NCBI RefSeq assembly: GCF_002210435.1
Contig: NZ_MZMV01000073.1
Coordinates: forward strand, 1 to 32,005
Direction of reading: 5' to 3'
Length of the DNA stretch: 32,005 nucleotides
From: Micromonospora wenchangensis
Lineage (GTDB): Bacteria > Actinomycetota > Actinomycetes > Mycobacteriales > Micromonosporaceae
Each line of letters starts with the position of its first letter. Positions within the stretch are counted from its first letter, which is position 1. Position numbers and translations under genes: made by a program. Under the pieces are notes generated by a model that was not told the DNA's origin, searched no databases, and saw nothing but the letters and a program-made list of their open reading frames with translations. This document shows positions 7,493 to 14,534 of this stretch, in pieces.

Positions 7493-8311
7493 CTAACGGC
7501 CCTTCTGTCGGGGGACCCGGTTGCCGGCGTCGAGGCACTGCTCGACGTACCGGTCGGCCGCCGGCCGGAGCCGGGCGGCGTGCCGGTCGAAGAAGCTGGC
7601 GGCGGCGGTGCCGGGCCAGCGTTCGGGGAGCAGTGCCGGAGGGAGTTGAGGGTCCTGGAACAGGAAGGTACGCCACGCGTGCACCAGCCGGAACCGGGCC
7701 GCGTACGCCTCCTCGTCGCCACTGCGTACGGTCACCCCGGCGAGTTGGGCGCGCTGCTCGGCGACGAACCGTTCGTAGGCGTGCCCGATCTCGCCGAGGT
7801 CCCAGGCGCGGCGGACCACGCCCATCGCCCCGGGGGTGCCGGCGGCGTGCGCGGCGGTGAACCGCTCGTAGCGCACCCCGGCCTCCTCCAGCAGCAGGTC
7901 GACGTCCTCGCTGGCCCGGGTCGCCACCCAGGTGTGCTCGTCGAGGGTGCCGTAGCCGAGGAAGCTGAGGTTGGCGGCGAGCCGCTGGCGGTCGCGCCGG
8001 GCGGTCGGGGTGGACAGGACGAGCAGGTCGAACCGCCCGTCCCAGGTGATCCGGCCGGTGCGGTAGATCCGGGCGGCGGCCTCGTCGAGCCGCCGGACCG
8101 CCTTCGGTGTGATCGAATAACCTGGTCCGGAGGCGAGCCGCAGCGGTTCCAGCCAGCCCTGGCGCACCATCCGGGACACGGCGGTCCGGACGGCCGGCGG
8201 GGCGACGCCGAGCGGGGCCAGCAACTTCACCAGGGCGGCGACCGGTGCGCGCCCACCCCGCGTGCGGAGATGGTCGCCGTACAGGTCGAAGAGTGCCGAC
8301 CGTGCCTGCAT
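7493..8311 (-). CDS. PaaX-family transcriptional regulator
   Basis: 272 residues. The N-terminal winged helix (ARSALFDLYGDHL, VAALVKLLAPLGVAPPAVRTAVSRMVRQGWLEP) is followed by the conserved SGPGYSITPKAVRRLDEAAARIY linker, the central domain (WDGRFDLLVLS) and the C-terminal helical domain (VHAWRTFLFQDPQLPPALLPERWPG), which together define PaaX. In E. coli PaaX represses phenylacetate degradation and is released by phenylacetyl-CoA. It is first in a two-gene unit with the PaaG-like enzyme, so local control is likely. The ATG at 8311 follows a CACAAT -10-like box by 8 bases, again leaderless-type. Confidence 0.9.
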   Translation of the reverse strand: MQARSALFDLYGDHLRTRGGRAPVAALVKLLAPLGVAPPAVRTAVSRMVRQGWLEPLRLASGPGYSITPKAVRRLDEAAARIYRTGRITWDGRFDLLVLSTPTARRDRQRLAANLSFLGYGTLDEHTWVATRASEDVDLLLEEAGVRYERFTAAHAAGTPGAMGVVRRAWDLGEIGHAYERFVAEQRAQLAGVTVRSGDEEAYAARFRLVHAWRTFLFQDPQLPPALLPERWPGTAAASFFDRHAARLRPAADRYVEQCLDAGNRVPRQKGR

Positions 8312-8502
8312 GACCGCACATTGTGACAGGCCTTCTCAAGATAAGCTAGATGCTGTTACATCAATGCTGCTCCGGTTTGGGTCCGGCGGTGTTCATCAGG
8401 GAAAATCGTGGTCGACGCCCCCGCGTACCTTGCGGGTGGTCATCACGAAGTGGCTGTGGGGCAGTACACCGACCCTGATGTATAGGTCTGAGGGGAGACA
8501 AC
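8312..8502. promoter_or_regulatory. Divergent promoter region of paaX-like gene and DUF3117 gene
   Basis: A locally AT-richer stretch. Minus strand: CACAAT (8325-8320) 8 bases before the paaX-like ATG; the palindrome AGGCCT (8329-8334) lies next to it and could be part of an operator. Plus strand: TATAGG (8481-8486) followed by AGGGGAG and the DUF3117 ATG, giving a short leader of about 10 bases with a good ribosome-binding site. Confidence 0.45.
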
Positions 8503-8670
8503 ATGGCGGCGATGAAGCCGCGGACGGGCGACGGTCCGCTGGAAGTCACCAAGGAGGGTCGGGGCATCGTCATGCGGGTCCCGCTGGAGGGCGGTGGCCG
8601 GCTCGTCGTCGAGATGACTCCCGACGAGGCCAACGCACTCGGTGACGCGCTGAAGGCGGCTGCCGGCTGA
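8503..8670 (+). CDS. DUF3117 small protein (Rv1211-like)
   Basis: A 55-residue protein, MAAMKPRTGDGPLEVTKEGR and so on, ending LGDALKAAAG. It matches the actinobacterial DUF3117 family almost residue for residue, including GRGIVMRVPLEGGGRLVVEMTPDEA. The role is unknown to me; it has no membrane helix or signal, is predicted cytoplasmic, and looks like a small beta sheet plus a C-terminal helix. AGGGGAG lies directly before the ATG at 8503. It is the counterpart of Rv1211, which follows tagA in M. tuberculosis; here the SDR and paa genes are inserted between. A perfect hairpin terminator follows. Confidence 0.93.
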   Translation: MAAMKPRTGDGPLEVTKEGRGIVMRVPLEGGGRLVVEMTPDEANALGDALKAAAG

Positions 8671-8710
8671 TCGGCCGACACTCCGCGCGGTGCCGCGCGG
8701 AAGGTCCCTG

Positions 8711-8747
8711 GTCCCTGAGTCACCGGCACCGCCGGTGACTCAGGGAC
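8711..8747 (+). terminator. Perfect 17-bp stem, 3-base loop terminator after DUF3117
   Basis: GTCCCTGAGTCACCGGC (8711-8727), loop ACC, then its exact reverse complement (8731-8747), followed by TTCGTCTGT. It is the most perfect hairpin in the window. It probably ends the DUF3117 transcript before the pepA promoter. A second small palindrome (CCGCGCGG twice, 8683-8700) precedes it. Confidence 0.8.
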
Positions 8748-8811
8748 TTCGTCTGTCCCCAGCGGGTCGTCGAGGTCCCGCACCGCCAACTTTCCGGAGG
8801 TACGGTCCAGC

Positions 8812-10281
8812 GTGCTCGCCATCAGTCTCGCCGCCGCCCCCGACGGGTCGGACGTCCTCGTCCTGCCCGTCCGCGCCGCCACCGACCCGGACGACGCCGC
8901 ACCGGTGCTGGTCGCCACCGCGTCGCCGCCCACCGACGAGGTGTGGGCGCAGGCGCGGGCGCTGCTGCCGGCCACCCGGCTGACCGGGCGGGCGGGCGAG
9001 ACGCTGACCCAGCTCCGCCCCGGTGCTTCCCCCGCCCGGCTGCTGCTGCTCGGCGTGGGCGACGGCGGGGAACGGGCCTGGCGGACGGCCGGCGCCGCCC
9101 TGGCCCGCGCCGCCGTAGCTGAGACACATGTCACGTTGGCGGTGCCGGTCGACGCGTCCGCCGAGGTCGTCCGGGCCGTCGTGGAGGGGCTGCTGCTCGC
9201 CTCGTACCGTTTCCGGCTGACCGAGGCGGGGACGACGCCCGCGCTGGCCGGGGTGACCCTGCTGACCACCACGCCGGAGGCGTACACCGAGGTCGTCGGG
9301 ACGGCCCGGACCACCGCCGCGATGACCCGCCTGGCCCGGGACCTGACCAACACCCCCTCGGCGGTGAAGACCCCGCAGTGGTTCGCCGCCCAGGTCGCCG
9401 ACGCCGCCGCCGACCACCCCGACCTGCACCTGCGGGTACGCGGGCCGCAGGAGCTGGCGGACGAGGGTTTCGGCGGCATCCTCGCCGTCGGTGCCGGCTC
9501 GGCCAGCGGCCCCCGCCTGGTCGAGCTGGACTGGCGGCCCGCCGACGCCCGGCAGCACGTCGTCCTGGTCGGCAAGGGGATCACCTTCGACACCGGTGGC
9601 ATCTCGATCAAGCCGGTGCCGGCGATGAAGCTGATGCGCAAGGACATGGCCGGCGCGGCGGCGGTGGTCGCGGCCACCCTCGGCGCGGCGGCGCTACGGC
9701 TGCCCGTCCGGGTCACCGCGCTGACCCCGCTGGCCGAGAACATGGTCAGCGGGTCGGCGTTCCGTCCCGGCGACGTCATCCGGCACTACGACGGGACGAC
9801 GAGCGAGAGCACCAACTCCGACGCCGAGGGGCGGCTGGTGCTCGCCGACGCGCTCGGCTACGCGGCCCGCGAACTCCGCCCCGACCTGCTGGTCGACCTG
9901 GCCACCCTGACCGGCGCGAACGCGGTGGCGTTGGGCAAGCGGACCGGCGCGCTGTACAGCGACAACGACGAGCTGGCCGCCGCCGTGCTGGCCGCCGTGG
10001 CCGACGCGGGCGAGGCGGCCTGGCGGATGCCGCTGCCCGCCGACTATCTCGAACACCTCGGCAGCGACCTGGCCGACCGGCACAGCTCCCCGGACCGGGG
10101 GGCCGGTTCGGTGATGGCCGCGCTCTACCTGCGCGAGTTCACCGGGGAGCTGCGGGACCGCTGGCTGCACATCGACATGTCCGCACCGTCCTGGGCCGAC
10201 GGCGACGACGCCGAGCTGACCCGGGGCGCGACCGGCTGGGGCGTGCGGGGCCTGCTGCGCTGGCTGGCGACGCTGGACTGA
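8812..10281 (+). CDS. pepA: Leucyl (cytosol) aminopeptidase, M17 family
   Basis: A 489-residue di-metal aminopeptidase that releases N-terminal amino acids from peptides in the cytosol. The catalytic C-terminal domain has all metal and catalytic residues: K255 and D260 (VGKGITFDTGG), D278 (RKDMAGAAAV), and D337, E339, R341 in NSDAEGRLVLADAL, the M17 signature. The N-terminal 165 residues form the usual alpha/beta domain. The family works as a hexamer. The GTG at 8812 is 5 bases after TACGGT; a GGAGG also lies 11 bases upstream, overlapping the -10 region, so either leaderless or leadered initiation is possible. It stands alone, convergent with the O-methyltransferase gene. Confidence 0.95.
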   Translation: MLAISLAAAPDGSDVLVLPVRAATDPDDAAPVLVATASPPTDEVWAQARALLPATRLTGRAGETLTQLRPGASPARLLLLGVGDGGERAWRTAGAALARAAVAETHVTLAVPVDASAEVVRAVVEGLLLASYRFRLTEAGTTPALAGVTLLTTTPEAYTEVVGTARTTAAMTRLARDLTNTPSAVKTPQWFAAQVADAAADHPDLHLRVRGPQELADEGFGGILAVGAGSASGPRLVELDWRPADARQHVVLVGKGITFDTGGISIKPVPAMKLMRKDMAGAAAVVAATLGAAALRLPVRVTALTPLAENMVSGSAFRPGDVIRHYDGTTSESTNSDAEGRLVLADALGYAARELRPDLLVDLATLTGANAVALGKRTGALYSDNDELAAAVLAAVADAGEAAWRMPLPADYLEHLGSDLADRHSSPDRGAGSVMAALYLREFTGELRDRWLHIDMSAPSWADGDDAELTRGATGWGVRGLLRWLATLD

Positions 10282-10292
10282 GCCGCCGCCGG

Positions 10293-10336
10293 GCCGGGTG
10301 CCCGCGTCCTGCGTCCCGGCGCGGTCGGCACCCGGC
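10293..10336. terminator. Inverted repeat between convergent pepA and methyltransferase genes
   Basis: GCCGGGTGCC (10293-10302) pairs exactly with GGCACCCGGC (10327-10336) across a 24-base loop. It is placed to serve as a bidirectional terminator for the convergent genes. Its right arm falls in the first unit of the 17-bp tandem repeat. Confidence 0.4.
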
Positions 10337-10406
10337 CCCGGTCGGCACCCGGTCGCCGTCAGCACCCGGTCAACGTCAGTGCCCGGCCGTGGTCAGCACT
10401 TGACCG
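10322..10406. repeat. Five degenerate 17-bp tandem repeats
   Basis: Units at 10322-10338, 10339-10355, 10356-10372, 10373-10389 and 10390-10406 share the pattern c-g-GTC-g/a-GCACCCGG-t/c. The first two differ at only two positions and later units are progressively diverged. The last unit overlaps the final codons of the O-methyltransferase, so its C-terminus (VKC) is encoded inside the array. Confidence 0.65.
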
Positions 10407-11001
10407 CGGCCAGCAGGCCGTGACCGACCGGGAGCAGGGCCGGGATCCACTGCTCGGCCTCCCGGATCGCCTTGACCGTCTCCCGCATGGTCACCGTCTC
10501 GGCGTCCCGGGCGGCCGGGTCACCGATCCGGCCACCGGCGAATCCGCCGTTGAGGGCGAGCACCCCACCGGGGCGCAGCAGCCGCAGGGCGGCGTCGACG
10601 TACGCGGCCGAGCCGGTCGTCTCACCGTCGACGAAGATCAGGTCGTACGCACCGTCGGCGAGCCGGGGCAGCACGTCCAGCGCCCGGCCGGTGATGATCC
10701 GGGTACGGCCGGACGGGAAACCCGCCTCGACGAAGATCCGCCGGGCGATCCGCTGGTGCTCGACCTCGACGTCGATGGTGGTGAGCACCCCGTCGGCGCG
10801 CATCCCGCGCAGCAGCCACACCCCGCTGACCCCGGTGCCGGTGCCGATCTCCACCACCGCGCGGGCGTTGCCGGCGGCGGCGAGCAGGCGCAGCGCCGCC
10901 CCGGCGCCGGGGGTGACCGCGTCGAGGCCGACCTCCCGGGCGAGGCTCCGGGCGGTGGCCAGCACGATGTCCTCTCCGACGTACGACTCGGCGAACTGCA
11001 A
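10393..11001 (-). CDS. SAM-dependent O-methyltransferase (Rv1220c-like)
   Basis: A class I methyltransferase of the CCoAOMT/MT_3 group, 202 residues from the TTG at 11001. AVVEIGTGTGVSGVWLL is motif I, LTTIDVEVEHQRIARRIF motif II, and YDLIFVDGETTGSAAYVDAALRLLRPGGVLAL the acidic loop and motif IV-V. It aligns with M. tuberculosis Rv1220c as I remember it. The start is unclear: there is no in-frame ATG or GTG back to the upstream stop. A good GGAGG (11054-11050) lies 6 bases before an in-frame ATC at 11043, which would add 14 residues. TAGGCT (11099-11094) is a likely -10. In M. tuberculosis this gene is divergent from sigE; here it is divergent from htrA. Methyl acceptor unknown. Confidence 0.88.
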   Translation of the reverse strand: MQFAESYVGEDIVLATARSLAREVGLDAVTPGAGAALRLLAAAGNARAVVEIGTGTGVSGVWLLRGMRADGVLTTIDVEVEHQRIARRIFVEAGFPSGRTRIITGRALDVLPRLADGAYDLIFVDGETTGSAAYVDAALRLLRPGGVLALNGGFAGGRIGDPAARDAETVTMRETVKAIREAEQWIPALLPVGHGLLAAVKC

Positions 11002-11035
11002 CGACTGCGCCGTGGGGCTGCCGGAACTGGCGACC

Positions 11036-11072
11036 GTGGCGATGGGACACCTCCGGGCGGTGGCGATGGGAC
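11036..11072. repeat. 13-bp direct repeat at the start of the methyltransferase gene
   Basis: GTGGCGATGGGAC occurs at 11036-11048 and 11060-11072, a 24-bp (8-codon) period. On the minus strand each copy contains CCC-ATC-GCC in the methyltransferase frame, and the ribosome-binding site lies between them. It looks like a small duplication in the leader. Confidence 0.5.
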
Positions 11073-11093
11073 GCGGAGCGGGTGGGCGCTATG

Positions 11094-11099
11094 AGCCTA
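11094..11099 (-). promoter_or_regulatory. -10 box TAGGCT for the O-methyltransferase gene
   Basis: TAGGCT on the minus strand predicts a transcript start near 11087 and a leader of about 45 bases containing GGAGG. The rest of 11100-11298 shows no reading frame I would support and no GGAAC-type ECF promoter that I could find. Confidence 0.4.
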
Positions 11100-11298
11100 G
11101 AGGCGAGGCTCCTTCGGCCGCGAGTCCACCCGTGCCGGCCCGGGTGGCGCGACGGCGGGCCGGCGGACGGGGTACGGGCGGACAACAGCTGACTCCACCC
11201 GGCGCATCCGTGCAATCCTGGATGGGGTGCCCCCCGCGCCGTGACCGCCACCCCCGGTCGTGGTCCGGGGCACCGGGGGACGACTGGGAGGCACCGAC

Positions 11299-12612
11299 GT
11301 GACCGACGGCTGGGAGTGGCGAGCGCCCGGCGGGACTCCGGGTTCGGCGGGGCCGCCGCCCGGTCCGCCGCAGACGGCCCCGACGACGCCGTACGGCGGG
11401 TCGGCTTCACCCTGGTGGTCCGACGCGCTCGCCGACCCCTGGCGGGACCCGTACGCCCCGGCGGCGGTCGTGCTGCCGAGCGTGCCGGCCACCGGTGCCG
11501 CGCCGGAGCCGGTCACCGACCCGGATGCGCCAGGCCGACCACGACTGCGTCAACTGCTGCTCGTCCCGCTGATCGTGGCGTTGCTCGCCGGCACCCTGGG
11601 CGGTGCCCTCGGGTACGCCTTCGCGGTGCGCGGCGGTGTCGGCGGCGGGGTCACCCTGGGGGCCGGCCCGGCCGAGGGGCCCGGGCTGGCCCAGCGTCGC
11701 CCGGACTCGCTGGCCGGGGTCGCCGGCCGGGTCCTGCCCAGCGTGGTGACGATCCGGGTGGCCGGCCCGGCCGGCACCAGCGAGGGCTCCGGGTTCATCG
11801 TCAGCACCGACGGCTACGTGGTCACCAACGACCACGTGGTCGCCGACGGCACCGGCCGGGCGTCGGTGACCTTCAACGACGGCAGCAGCTCCCCGGCGAC
11901 GGTGGTCGGGCAGGACCCGGAGTCGGACATCGCGGTGATCAAGGTGAACCGCACGGGGCTGCGGCCGATCGAGTTCGGTGACTCGGACGCGCTCGCGGTG
12001 GGGGACCCGGTGCTGGCCATCGGTTCGCCGCTGTCCCTGGCGAACACAGTCACCGCCGGCATCATCAGCGCGCTGGACCGCACCATGCAGGCGGGGGAGC
12101 CGGGCGGGCCGGTCCGCTACTACGCGGCGATCCAGACCGACGCGGCGGTCAACCACGGCAACTCGGGTGGCCCGCTGGTCGACGCGGCCGGCCGGGTGAT
12201 CGGGGTGAACTCGACAATCAAGTCGCTGGTGGCCGAGGGGCAGGAGGCGGGGAACATCGGCCTCGCCTTCGCCATCCCGATCAACCAGGCGAAACGGATC
12301 ACCCAGGACATCATCGGCACGGGCAAGGCCCGGCGTACCGTGATCGGGGCCCAGGTCGCGGGGACCGGCACGGCCACCCGGGCGGGCGTCGGGGTCCGCC
12401 TGGCCGCCGTGGAACCGGCCGGTCCGGCCGCCGGGGCGGGGCTGCGGACCGGGGACGTCGTGCTCCGGCTCAACGGCCGGCCGATCAACGATCCGACCGA
12501 CCTGATCGCCCTGGTCCGCAAGTTCGCCCCGGGGTCGGTGGTGACCGTGGAGTACCGGCGCGGGTCGACCCGGCAGAACGCCTCGGTGACGCTCGCCGCG
12601 GACGCCAAGTGA
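11299..12612 (+). CDS. HtrA/DegP-like S1C serine protease with PDZ domain
   Basis: 437 residues from the GTG at 11299, chosen because GGGAGG lies 7 bases upstream. A Pro/Gly-rich cytoplasmic segment (1-80) precedes one membrane helix (86-108), so the protease faces outward. The trypsin-like domain has the full triad: H179 (TNDHVV), D210 (SDIAVIKV) and S289 (HGNSGGPLV). A PDZ domain fills about 345-430 (GVRLAAVEPAGPAAGAGLRTGDVVLRLNG). It should degrade or chaperone misfolded envelope proteins. It corresponds to Rv1223 (htrA) of M. tuberculosis, where sigE and rseA sit just upstream; neither is present here. tatB follows 73 bases later with its own promoter. Confidence 0.93.
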   Translation: MTDGWEWRAPGGTPGSAGPPPGPPQTAPTTPYGGSASPWWSDALADPWRDPYAPAAVVLPSVPATGAAPEPVTDPDAPGRPRLRQLLLVPLIVALLAGTLGGALGYAFAVRGGVGGGVTLGAGPAEGPGLAQRRPDSLAGVAGRVLPSVVTIRVAGPAGTSEGSGFIVSTDGYVVTNDHVVADGTGRASVTFNDGSSSPATVVGQDPESDIAVIKVNRTGLRPIEFGDSDALAVGDPVLAIGSPLSLANTVTAGIISALDRTMQAGEPGGPVRYYAAIQTDAAVNHGNSGGPLVDAAGRVIGVNSTIKSLVAEGQEAGNIGLAFAIPINQAKRITQDIIGTGKARRTVIGAQVAGTGTATRAGVGVRLAAVEPAGPAAGAGLRTGDVVLRLNGRPINDPTDLIALVRKFAPGSVVTVEYRRGSTRQNASVTLAADAK

Positions 12613-12651
12613 GGGCCGTTCACCCCCTCCCGGACCGGGCCCTGACGTGCG

Positions 12652-12657
12652 TAGGCT
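12652..12657 (+). promoter_or_regulatory. -10 box TAGGCT for tatB
   Basis: TAGGCT in the 73-bp gap after htrA, with a predicted start near 12664 and a 22-base leader carrying GAGGAGG. It suggests tatB can be expressed independently of htrA. Confidence 0.5.
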
Positions 12658-12685
12658 TGGGTCGACGTGACGAGGAGGCCCTGCG

Positions 12686-13111
12686 GTGCTCGACAACCTG
12701 AACTGGTGGGAGATCGGCGTCCTGCTGCTCCTGGCACTGCTGATCTTCGGGGACCGGCTGCCCAACGTCATCAGCGACGGCCTGCGGATGGTGCGCAACC
12801 TGCGGGCGATGGCCCGCAACGCGACCGGCGACCTGAGCCGTGAGCTGGGCACCGACATCCAGTTGGAGGACCTCCACCCGAAGGCGTTCATCCGCAAGCA
12901 CCTGCTCAGCGAGGAGGACGAGCAGGCGATCCGCAAGCCCCTCCAGGGCGTCTACGACGACCTGCGGGCGGACGTCACCGGGGTGCACGAGGAGCTCAAG
13001 GGCGTCGCCGACCGGATCGACCCGCGGGCCGCCGCCCGCAAGAGCAGCACGACGAGCACCGCCTCCGCGCCCGCCCCGGCCCCCCGCCCCAGCTACGACG
13101 ACGCCACCTGA
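12686..13111 (+). CDS. tatB: Sec-independent (Tat) protein translocase subunit TatB
   Basis: 141 residues. The short N-terminal helix (IGVLLLLALLIFG, about 10-22) has the TatA/B pattern of a helix, FG hinge and amphipathic helix (LPNVISDGLRMVRNLRAMARNATGD). A conserved E before IGVLL fits TatB. A charged middle part and an Ala/Pro/Ser-rich tail follow. TatB with TatC recognises twin-arginine signal peptides of folded exported proteins. The hinge here is FGDRLP instead of the common FGPEKLP. The GTG at 12686 has GAGGAGG upstream. The htrA-tatB order matches M. tuberculosis Rv1223-Rv1224. Confidence 0.9.
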   Translation: MLDNLNWWEIGVLLLLALLIFGDRLPNVISDGLRMVRNLRAMARNATGDLSRELGTDIQLEDLHPKAFIRKHLLSEEDEQAIRKPLQGVYDDLRADVTGVHEELKGVADRIDPRAAARKSSTTSTASAPAPAPRPSYDDAT

Positions 13112-13176
13112 CCCGCGTCCGGTCCTCGGACCCCGCCCGGCCGGGCTGTCGTGATCCACGCGATGGAGCACCTATG

Positions 13177-13202
13177 GCGGTGTCCCCAACAGGGGGCACC
13201 GC
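13177..13202. terminator. 11-bp hairpin between convergent tatB and mrp
   Basis: GCGGTGTCCCC, loop AACA, GGGGGCACCGC: an 11-bp stem with one T-G pair, in the 140-bp gap between tatB (plus) and mrp (minus). It can act as a bidirectional terminator. The surrounding block (GATCCACGCGAT, CCTATGGCGGTG) also looks like a dispersed intergenic repeat. Confidence 0.55.
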
Positions 13203-13251
13203 ATCATCGGCTCAGGTGAGGGGATCAGGCCCGTGCCACGGGCCCGGGAGG

Positions 13252-14400
13252 TCAGCGCCCGGCGGGCTTGAGACCCAGCGACTTGCCGAGCAGCGACTCG
13301 CGGCGTACCGCCAGCCGGTCGGCCACCTGGTGCAGCGCCTTCGCGGCGGGCGCGTCCGGCGCGGCCAGCACGATGGGGGTGCCGGCGTCGCCGCCCTCGC
13401 GGACCCGGCTGTCCATCGGGATCTGGCCCAGCAGCGGCACCTGCGCGCCGATCGTCCGGCTCAACGACTCGGCCACGGCCGCGCCGCCGCCGGTGCCGAA
13501 GACCTCCATCCGGGACCCGTCCGGCAGCTCCAGCCAGGACATGTTCTCGATGACGCCGACGATCCGCTGGTGGGTCTGCAACGAGATCGCGCCGGCCCGC
13601 TCGGCGACCTCGGCCGCCGCGGCCTGCGGGGTGGTCACCACCAGGATCTCGGCGTTGGGCAGCAGTTGGGCGACGGAGATGGCGATGTCACCGGTGCCCG
13701 GGGGCAGGTCGAGCAGGAGGACGTCCAGCTCGCCCCAGTAGACGTCGCCGAGGAACTGCTGCAACGCCCGGTGCAGCATCGGGCCGCGCCACACCACCGC
13801 CGCGTTGCCCGGGGTGAACATGCCGATCGAGATGACCTTCACGCCGTTCGCCTGCGGCGGCATGATCATGTCTTCCACCCGGGTCGGCTTGCCCTCCGCG
13901 CCGAGCATCCGGGGCACCGAGTGGCCGTAGATGTCGGCGTCGACCACGCCGACGGACAGGCCCCGGGCGGCCAGCGCGGCGGCCAGGTTGACCGTGACGC
14001 TGGACTTGCCGACACCGCCCTTGCCGCTGGCCACCGCGTAGACCCGGGTACGGGAGCCCGGCTGGGCGAACGGGATGACCGGCTCATCGGTGCCGGCCCC
14101 GCCGCGCAGCTTGCCCTGCAACTCCTGCCGCTGCTCCGGGCTCATCACCCCGAACTCGATCTCCACGCCGCTCACCCCGGGCACCGCGCCGACGGCGGCG
14201 GTGATGTCCCCGCGCAGCTTGTCCTTCAGCGGGCAGCCGGCCACGGTGAGCAGCAGCCCGACCCGGACCACGCCGTCCTCGCCGATCTCGGCGGAGCGGA
14301 CCATGCCGAGGTCGGTGATGGGCCGACGGATCTCCGGGTCGTTGACGGTGGCCAGCGCGGCCTGGATCGCGTCGGAGAGGGTGCTGACGGGAGCTGACAT
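13252..14400 (-). CDS. mrp: Mrp/ApbC-type P-loop ATPase (Fe-S cluster carrier)
   Basis: 382 residues. An N-terminal MIP18/DUF59 domain (about 7-85, with C56 in GCPLKDKLRGD) is followed by a MinD/Mrp ATPase with the deviant Walker A SGKGGVGKS (125-133), VVDADIYGHSVPRMLG, and the Mrp signature LLLDLPPGTGDIAISV. The family binds and transfers Fe-S clusters to apoproteins. After GVIENMSWLELPDG the CXXC cluster-binding pair of E. coli-type Mrp is missing, as I recall for mycobacterial Mrp too. The ATG at 14400 is chosen because TAGCAT lies 7 bases upstream (leaderless). The position matches Rv1229c. Confidence 0.93.
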   Translation of the reverse strand: MSAPVSTLSDAIQAALATVNDPEIRRPITDLGMVRSAEIGEDGVVRVGLLLTVAGCPLKDKLRGDITAAVGAVPGVSGVEIEFGVMSPEQRQELQGKLRGGAGTDEPVIPFAQPGSRTRVYAVASGKGGVGKSSVTVNLAAALAARGLSVGVVDADIYGHSVPRMLGAEGKPTRVEDMIMPPQANGVKVISIGMFTPGNAAVVWRGPMLHRALQQFLGDVYWGELDVLLLDLPPGTGDIAISVAQLLPNAEILVVTTPQAAAAEVAERAGAISLQTHQRIVGVIENMSWLELPDGSRMEVFGTGGGAAVAESLSRTIGAQVPLLGQIPMDSRVREGGDAGTPIVLAAPDAPAAKALHQVADRLAVRRESLLGKSLGLKPAGR

Positions 14401-14407
14401 GCGGGCA

Positions 14408-14413
14408 ATGCTA
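14408..14413 (-). promoter_or_regulatory. -10 box TAGCAT for leaderless mrp
   Basis: TAGCAT on the minus strand, 7 bases before the mrp ATG at 14400, with no Shine-Dalgarno in between. Confidence 0.55.
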
Positions 14414-14534
14414 CGTCGGGCGGCCGGGGCGTCCGCCAACAGCGGGGCCGGGTGTGAGCGAATCGATCGACCCGCCGGGGTCGCCCCGCCCCACCGGACA
14501 AAGCCGGACGATCAGGTACGGGACCCCGGCCCGT

